From contig PIYJ01000038.1 in NCBI GenBank assembly GCA_003601725.1, forward strand, positions 1 to 10,603: a stretch of 10,603 nt of DNA, given 5' to 3'. The notes beneath the pieces are model-generated. The model was not told the origin of the DNA and ran no database searches. It saw nothing but the letters and a program-made list of their open reading frames with translations. Below are positions 7,317 through 10,603 of the stretch, piece by piece. Both the position numbers and the translations under genes were made by a program. This DNA comes from Candidatus Bathyarchaeota archaeon. Its GTDB lineage: Archaea; Thermoproteota; Bathyarchaeia; Bathyarchaeales; DTEX01. Positions within the stretch are counted from its first letter, which is position 1. Each line of letters starts with the position of its first letter.

Positions 7317-7330
7317 GTTAAAAAATTTTC
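7317..7330 (-). promoter_or_regulatory. AT-rich element between ROK kinase and helicase genes: possible TATA box or terminator
   Basis: On the minus strand GAAAATTTTTTAAC lies about 30-40 nt before the helicase GTG and about 55 nt after the ROK stop. As a TATA element it would give an almost leaderless helicase transcript, consistent with the lack of a clear ribosome binding site. As a T6 run it could equally end the ROK transcript. A second AT-rich element, GTAAACTTTTAGAATG (complement of 7338-7353), lies just upstream. I cannot separate these roles from sequence. Confidence 0.3.
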
Positions 7331-7383
7331 CATCCGTCATTCTAAAAGTTTACTAACCTAAAGTTTTCGTATGCCCAAACTTC

Positions 7384-8358
7384 CTATTTGATAGGATAAA
7401 ATACCATCGCTAAGGCGCCATAGAGAACAACATCGTCTCCAAGCGGCGTGATCTTTATCTCAGGAACGCGGTTTCGAGCATGCTCCTTAACGCCTCGCCT
7501 TATGGGATCTATGATTAGACTTTCATTTCTCAGGGCGATTGAACCTCCAACCGTAATTAATGAAGGATCATAGGCATCAACTACACATGCGAACCCCACG
7601 GAATTTAAGAAGCCAATCTTATCGACAAGTTCAAGAGCAAGTGGATCACTGGCCTTCGCGCAATCATAAAGGATTTTAGCTGTCAATCGATCAAGATCTC
7701 CGCTTATCCTCCGCATGAGAAGGCTATCTTTAACCCCTTCAAATCTTCCCTGTGAAAGCAGTAATCTAACATAGTTCGGTATGCCGTTTCCAGAACAATA
7801 GGCCTCCCAATGCCCTCTTTTTCCGCAACCGCACAGCAGTTTCCCCTCATAATCTATAGTGAAGTGACCGACCTCTGTTGCGTTTCCGTCCTTCCCGATG
7901 AGCAGATGCCCATCGACATATATGCCTCCACCTATCCCTGTGCTTAGGGTGATGTACGCTAGGTTCTCATGATTCTTTCCAGCGCCGAAGAACTTCTCGC
8001 CCATAACGGCAGTGGAACAGTCATTCAGGAGATACGTAGGCAAATGGAATATATCTTCAAGAGGCTCGACAAGAGGAATAAAATCATACGGAATATTAGT
8101 TGGCTTCATCAATCCGCCTCTCTTCAAATCAAGTGGGCCGGCTGATCCGATGCCTATACCTATGATCTCCCCCGTCTTTGCCTCCTTTTTCTCCAGGCAA
8201 CGAATGATCCGAGCTATCTGTTCGCTGATTCCCTCTGGGCCTTTGGTCTTCTCTGTTCTTTCAGAAATTTTCGCTAAGATCCGTCCTTCATCATTCCCTA
8301 ATGCTACTCGAATATTTGTGCCGCCTAGATCCACGCCTACAGCTATTTTTCGCCCCAT
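7384..8358 (-). CDS. ROK-family sugar kinase (glucokinase-like)
   Basis: The 324-aa protein has the standard ROK length and motifs. DLGGTNIR (10-17) is the ATP phosphate loop, LLND (110-113) supplies the probable catalytic Asp113, and STGIGGGIYVDG (139-150) is the second phosphate motif. EVGH (162-165) and CGCGKRGHWEAYCSG (176-190) make up the sugar and zinc site. The usual fourth zinc ligand Cys of CxCGxxGC is His183 here, which could still bind zinc with H165, C176 and C178. GGS (271-273) lies in the adenosine region. It probably phosphorylates glucose or a related hexose or amino sugar with ATP in the cytoplasm; the exact sugar is not readable. No helix-turn-helix precedes the kinase, so it is not a ROK repressor. 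ATG 8358 is chosen because the protein then begins directly with GRKIAVGVDLGG. Confidence 0.93.
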   Translation of the reverse strand: MGRKIAVGVDLGGTNIRVALGNDEGRILAKISERTEKTKGPEGISEQIARIIRCLEKKEAKTGEIIGIGIGSAGPLDLKRGGLMKPTNIPYDFIPLVEPLEDIFHLPTYLLNDCSTAVMGEKFFGAGKNHENLAYITLSTGIGGGIYVDGHLLIGKDGNATEVGHFTIDYEGKLLCGCGKRGHWEAYCSGNGIPNYVRLLLSQGRFEGVKDSLLMRRISGDLDRLTAKILYDCAKASDPLALELVDKIGFLNSVGFACVVDAYDPSLITVGGSIALRNESLIIDPIRRGVKEHARNRVPEIKITPLGDDVVLYGALAMVFYPIK

Positions 8359-8385
8359 TCTTCATCAATTTTACTTTTGCAATAC

Positions 8386-8395
8386 TATAGATAAA
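8386..8395 (-). promoter_or_regulatory. Probable TATA box for the ROK kinase gene
   Basis: On the minus strand TTTATCTATA is centred about 33 nt before ATG 8358, so transcription would begin within about 10 nt of the start codon. That implies a leaderless or short-leader mRNA and agrees with the lack of a strong ribosome binding site. Just upstream of it, GTTAGATATCTTAAC (8402-8416) is a near-palindrome that could be an operator. Confidence 0.4.
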
Positions 8396-8441
8396 GACTT
8401 GGTTAGATATCTTAACGATGAGACTTCGTGGAGGATTCGTT

Positions 8442-8498
8442 TTGAACTATTCTAAGATGAACGATGAATTAATTCGGCTTGAAGACATTTCATGGTGA
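8442..8498 (+). other. Short ORF with a well-placed ribosome binding site, resembling the start of an ABC ATPase
   Basis: GGAGG (8430-8434) is followed 7 nt later by TTG 8442, opening an 18-codon ORF that ends at TGA 8496. The frame can also be read from ATG 8418 (26 codons). It contains MNDELIRLEDISW, which resembles the first beta-strand of ABC transporter ATPases (the LIRLEnvS pattern), but no Walker A follows in any frame. It could be a leader peptide, the remnant of a lost gene, or chance. It lies in the 226-nt divergent gap between the ROK kinase and the small membrane protein. Confidence 0.2.
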
Positions 8499-8540
8499 CT
8501 GTTCTAAAACGTAGACATATTAGCAGTTCTTTCAATATTA

Positions 8541-8550
8541 ATTAAATATA
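8541..8550 (+). promoter_or_regulatory. TATA box for the small membrane protein gene
   Basis: ATTAAATATA matches the archaeal TATA consensus closely. Initiation about 25 nt downstream, near 8571, places the start shortly before ATG 8585, with AAGGGA (8573-8578) as a possible weak ribosome binding site. It shows that the downstream small ORF is probably transcribed in its own right. Confidence 0.55.
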
Positions 8551-8584
8551 GAGAGACGTTTGAATGAATCATAAGGGAAAATAG

Positions 8585-8914
8585 ATGCTTAGACACCTCA
8601 TCTACGCCGCGTTTGCTGTGATGCTTGGAGTAGCGATGATGATTCTTCCGTTGCTGATGTTTAATTACCACGTTGATTTCACGAGAAGCAGCCAGCCGCA
8701 GCTCGGTGAGACGGAGAAAACCCTGATATCCCAAGAAAAAAGAACGTCGGATAACGTCACATCGAAGGAAACCTTCGGCGTCTCAGTCCTCCAGAGGCCT
8801 GATAGATTATCATCAAGATTTGTTTCCTCCTTTCCCTACGCCATGTTTATAGTTGCTACAGGGCTGGCTGTCGCCATAACAGTTTTTCTTCTAGCTAAGC
8901 GGAGATTCCTATAA
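8585..8914 (+). CDS. Small hypothetical membrane protein with two TM segments
   Basis: I do not recognise this 109-aa protein. It has a hydrophobic N-terminal segment (about residues 6-26), a polar middle of about 55 residues rich in Ser, Thr, Glu and Lys, and a second hydrophobic helix (about 84-104) ending in the basic tail KRRFL. The likely topology has both ends in the cytoplasm and the polar loop outside. If the first segment is cleaved as a signal peptide, it becomes a C-terminally anchored surface protein. No PGF-CTERM-like sorting motif, cysteine or known domain is visible. A strong TATA box precedes it. The overlapping minus-strand ORF at 8504-8734 has no such support. The gap after it (8915-8994) holds a palindrome and the nitroreductase promoter. 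Confidence 0.7.
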   Translation: MLRHLIYAAFAVMLGVAMMILPLLMFNYHVDFTRSSQPQLGETEKTLISQEKRTSDNVTSKETFGVSVLQRPDRLSSRFVSSFPYAMFIVATGLAVAITVFLLAKRRFL

Positions 8915-8926
8915 TCGGCTGTACAT

Positions 8927-8941
8927 ATCAATCGAATTGAT
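8927..8941 (+). promoter_or_regulatory. Palindrome upstream of the nitroreductase promoter, candidate operator
   Basis: ATCAAT-CGA-ATTGAT is a perfect 6-bp inverted repeat with a 3-nt spacer, 15 bp in all, about 15 nt upstream of the candidate nitroreductase TATA element. The size and symmetry fit a dimeric helix-turn-helix regulator. It begins 13 nt after the membrane protein stop, so it could instead be a small terminator stem followed by TTATCTTCTT. Confidence 0.3.
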
Positions 8942-8954
8942 TATCTTCTTCAGA

Positions 8955-8966
8955 AAAAATAAAAGG
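8955..8966 (+). promoter_or_regulatory. Probable TATA box for the nitroreductase gene
   Basis: The A-rich element AAAAATAAAAGG is centred about 25 nt before 8986, giving a very short leader before GTG 8995. A 5-bp hairpin (TCTAC/GTAGA, 8978-8982/8989-8993) lies at the expected transcription start. The core is less canonical than TTTAAATA, hence moderate confidence. Confidence 0.35.
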
Positions 8967-8994
8967 GACAGAGAGATTCTACTGAAGTGTAGAG

Positions 8995-9489
8995 GTGACT
9001 GCTACGTCTCTTTTGGATGTGATCTTTAACCGCGCAAGTGTGAGAAGATATAGAAAAGAACCCGTCCCGCAGAGAGTTCTCATGAATATTCTTGAAGCAG
9101 GTAGACGTGCACCGTCAGCCATGAATGCTCAGCCGTGGCATTTCATCGTAGTGACGGATGAGAAGAAAAAGGAAGCCCTTTCACGTCGCAGATGGACAGG
9201 CTTCCTAAAGGATGCAGCCTTCATTATAATTGGATGTGGTGAAAAAGATAAAAAATGGTCAACAGTAGACGTAACGATTGCATTGCAGAACATGGTTTTA
9301 GCGGCTGAGGCTCAAGGAGTAGGGTCCTGCTGGATTGGAGATTTCGATGAGTCTGAAGTAAAAAAACTGTTTGGTATACCGGATAACTTGAAGGTTATCG
9401 CCTTAGTTTCCTTCGGATACCCAGCGGAGAAGCCGAAGCCGAGACCTAAAAAGCCTTTGGAACAGATAGTTCACTATAATAAATTTTAA
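8995..9489 (+). CDS. Nitroreductase-family FMN oxidoreductase
   Basis: This compact 164-aa protein has the nitroreductase fold signatures: RASVRRYRKEPVP (13-25) for FMN phosphate and ribityl binding, RRAPSAMNAQPWHFIVV (37-53), a mid-chain helix of the dimer interface (IALQNMVLAAEAQGVGS, 95-111), and GIPDNLKVIALVSFGYPAEK (127-146). Members bind FMN as cytosolic homodimers and reduce nitro-compounds, quinones or flavins with NAD(P)H; the natural substrate is not evident. The length is at the short end of the family, typical of archaeal forms. The start is uncertain: GTG 8995 lies inside a ribosome-binding-like AGAGGTGA (8991-8998). TTG 9013 (MDVIFNRASVRRY) is a family-like alternative but would sit rather far, 14 nt, from that site. 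No partner gene is apparent. Confidence 0.9.
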   Translation: MTATSLLDVIFNRASVRRYRKEPVPQRVLMNILEAGRRAPSAMNAQPWHFIVVTDEKKKEALSRRRWTGFLKDAAFIIIGCGEKDKKWSTVDVTIALQNMVLAAEAQGVGSCWIGDFDESEVKKLFGIPDNLKVIALVSFGYPAEKPKPRPKKPLEQIVHYNKF

Positions 9490-9600
9490 TTTTGAAAGGT
9501 TGAAAGAAAAGAAACGGGAGTAACTGTAAGATCATAGTATGTTAAAAAGGAAATAACTCTTCTTCTCTTTGCGAACGAGCAATCATCTCTTCACAGATGG

Positions 9601-9608
9601 TTTAAATA
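9601..9608. promoter_or_regulatory. Orphan consensus TATA box between convergent genes
   Basis: TTTAAATA, followed by TCTC, is the best TATA match in the window, yet it lies in the 151-nt gap between the convergent nitroreductase and ATPase genes. The element is nearly symmetrical, so it could drive either strand. A plus-strand transcript starting near 9630 would run antisense into the ATPase 3' end; a minus-strand transcript starting near 9578 would run antisense into the nitroreductase. No ORF or tRNA explains it. The rest of the gap (9490-9600) is A-rich and featureless to me. Confidence 0.35.
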
Positions 9609-9640
9609 TCTCTCACGTTCGATGCTAGTTAAGTGAAACG

Positions 9641-10603
9641 CTAAGCCCATCGAAATATCTTCTTTTCATAGAAGAGCTCAGGCAACAGTAAGAGACCAGA
9701 TGTTGCAATGGAACCGACTAGGAGCCATTGTTGAAGATTCAGCGGAACAGTCTCGAACATCGTCTGAAGGAAGGGGACATAAAGCAACGCAACTGTGCCG
9801 AGAATAGAGATAAGCACGGAGACTAATAGAAACTTGTTCGATGTCCAGCTCAACCTGAAAGCTGAACGTCTCTCAGATCTACAGTTCCAAACGATCAAAA
9901 GCTCACGCAGCGTTGCCTGAGTGAAGCACATAGATCGAGCTAGAACCAATCTTTCCGCCTCGTTTAATCCCTCAGCTAGGAAGCCATATTCGTAAACTAG
10001 AACGAAGACACCGGTTGTTCCCAGATACTGGCAGATGAACGATATTATTATCTGAAGAAGCCTACCGTATAGAATTCCCTGCTTAGGGTCACGTGGAGGA
10101 CGAGACATCACATCTTCAAGAGGAGGATCAAAACTCAAAGCCGTTGCTGGTCCTCCATCCGTCACCAGATTTATCCATAAGATCATCGCGGCGGTGAGCG
10201 GCAAGGGCATTCCGAGAAGCGCGAAGGTCGCGATCACGGCTAGCTCATCGAAGTTGGACCGCATCAAGAAGAAGGCGAATTTTCGGATATTATCATAAAT
10301 TATACGTCCATGTTTGACGGCGTTGACTATCGTGGCGAAATTGTCATCCATCAGGACCATGTCAGCCGCCTCTTTCGTCACGTCGGTGCCGGTGATTCCC
10401 ATCGCGACGCCTATGTCTGCATCCTTAAGCGCCGGCGCATCGTTAACCCCGTCACCCGTCATCGCAACGATATGTCCCTTCTTCTTTAGAGCCTTCACGA
10501 TGCGGAGCTTATGCTCAGGGGAGACCCTCGCATAGACCCTTACATCCTCAACTATCCTTTCAAACTCCTCATCGCTCATCCTGTTCAGTTCTTCACCGGT
10601 TAA
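9641..10603 (-). CDS. P2-type cation-transporting ATPase, Ca2+-pump-like (C-terminal part, cut by the window edge)
   Basis: The minus-strand frame is open to the last base, so about 320 C-terminal residues are visible and the true start lies beyond the window; the ATG at 10579 is internal. Numbering from the edge, VYARVSPEHK (23-32) and MTGDGVNDAP (48-57) form the end of the phosphorylation domain and its Mg2+-binding hinge. At least five membrane helices follow. Ion-site residues of SERCA-type Ca2+ pumps appear conserved: N117 and E120 in M5 (SNFDE), N145, T148 and D149 in M6 (NLVTDG), and a Glu in M8 (TLRE, E234). The protein therefore probably exports Ca2+ or a similar cation across the cell membrane. 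The DKTG phosphorylation site and the M4 PEGL motif are outside the window. It converges with the nitroreductase gene. Confidence 0.92.
   Translation of the reverse strand, partial: LTGEELNRMSDEEFERIVEDVRVYARVSPEHKLRIVKALKKKGHIVAMTGDGVNDAPALKDADIGVAMGITGTDVTKEAADMVLMDDNFATIVNAVKHGRIIYDNIRKFAFFLMRSNFDELAVIATFALLGMPLPLTAAMILWINLVTDGGPATALSFDPPLEDVMSRPPRDPKQGILYGRLLQIIISFICQYLGTTGVFVLVYEYGFLAEGLNEAERLVLARSMCFTQATLRELLIVWNCRSERRSAFRLSWTSNKFLLVSVLISILGTVALLYVPFLQTMFETVPLNLQQWLLVGSIATSGLLLLPELFYEKKIFRWA

Noticed and set aside
8012..8455. Plus-strand 147-codon ORF antisense to the ROK kinase
   Set aside because: It is a shadow of the well-supported ROK gene, with no recognisable motif and no upstream signals.
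8504..8734. Minus-strand 76-codon ORF overlapping the small membrane protein gene
   Set aside because: It has no ribosome binding site or promoter of its own, its composition is unlike a domain, and the plus-strand ORF has a strong TATA box and a coherent two-TM layout.
9641..10603. Truncated ATPase pseudogene
   Set aside because: The N-terminal part is missing only because the window ends; the visible frame is uninterrupted and the ion-site residues are conserved.
1..10603. CRISPR array, insertion sequence or defence island
   Set aside because: I saw no regularly spaced repeats, transposase, terminal inverted repeats, target duplications or cas-like genes; most genes are typical archaeal housekeeping families.

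Overview
The window looks archaeal. It encodes a HerA-family DNA-translocase ATPase, a UPF0179 protein (an archaeal family), a long archaeal FKBP-type chaperone, an XPD/Rad3-type Fe-S helicase and an MJ1317-like transporter. Several genes are preceded by TATA-like boxes, ribosome binding sites resemble GGAGGTGA, and GTG/TTG starts occur alongside ATG. Coding GC is moderate and the intergenic gaps are AT-rich. A TACK-type lineage such as Bathyarchaeia would fit, but that is an impression and not demonstrated. No rRNA, tRNA, CRISPR array, insertion sequence or origin was recognised.

Layout, left to right. (1) Bases 1-2650, plus strand: a tight operon made of the C-terminal end of an unidentified helical protein, a HerA-like ATPase that overlaps it by 4 nt, and a COG2129-type metallophosphoesterase 17 nt further on. 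(2) Bases 2674-3853: an FKBP-type peptidyl-prolyl isomerase with its own TATA box, converging on a UPF0179 cysteine-rich protein; the two coding regions overlap tail to tail by 74 bp. (3) Bases 3854-5257: a divergent promoter region crowded with inverted repeats, then a 12-TM MFS transporter. (4) Bases 5288-8358, minus strand: a ROK-family sugar kinase followed by an XPD-like helicase carrying an N-terminal zinc ribbon. (5) Bases 8359-9489, plus strand: a short ORF resembling the start of an ABC ATPase, a small two-TM membrane protein and a compact nitroreductase. (6) Bases 9641-10603, minus strand: the C-terminal part of a P2-type Ca2+-like pump, cut by the window edge.

How the genes work together: only the first three are clearly a co-transcribed unit, and their joint role (DNA processing or repair) is inferred from the HerA ATPase. 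The rest looks like ordinary archaeal housekeeping: folding, transport, sugar phosphorylation, DNA repair, redox and ion homeostasis. I see no convincing complete new defence system or mobile island. The points most worth a second look are the HerA-phosphoesterase operon without NurA/Mre11/Rad50 in view, the zinc-ribbon/XPD architecture, the two-fold cysteine repeat in UPF0179, the 74-bp antisense coding overlap, and the inverted-repeat cluster before the MFS gene.
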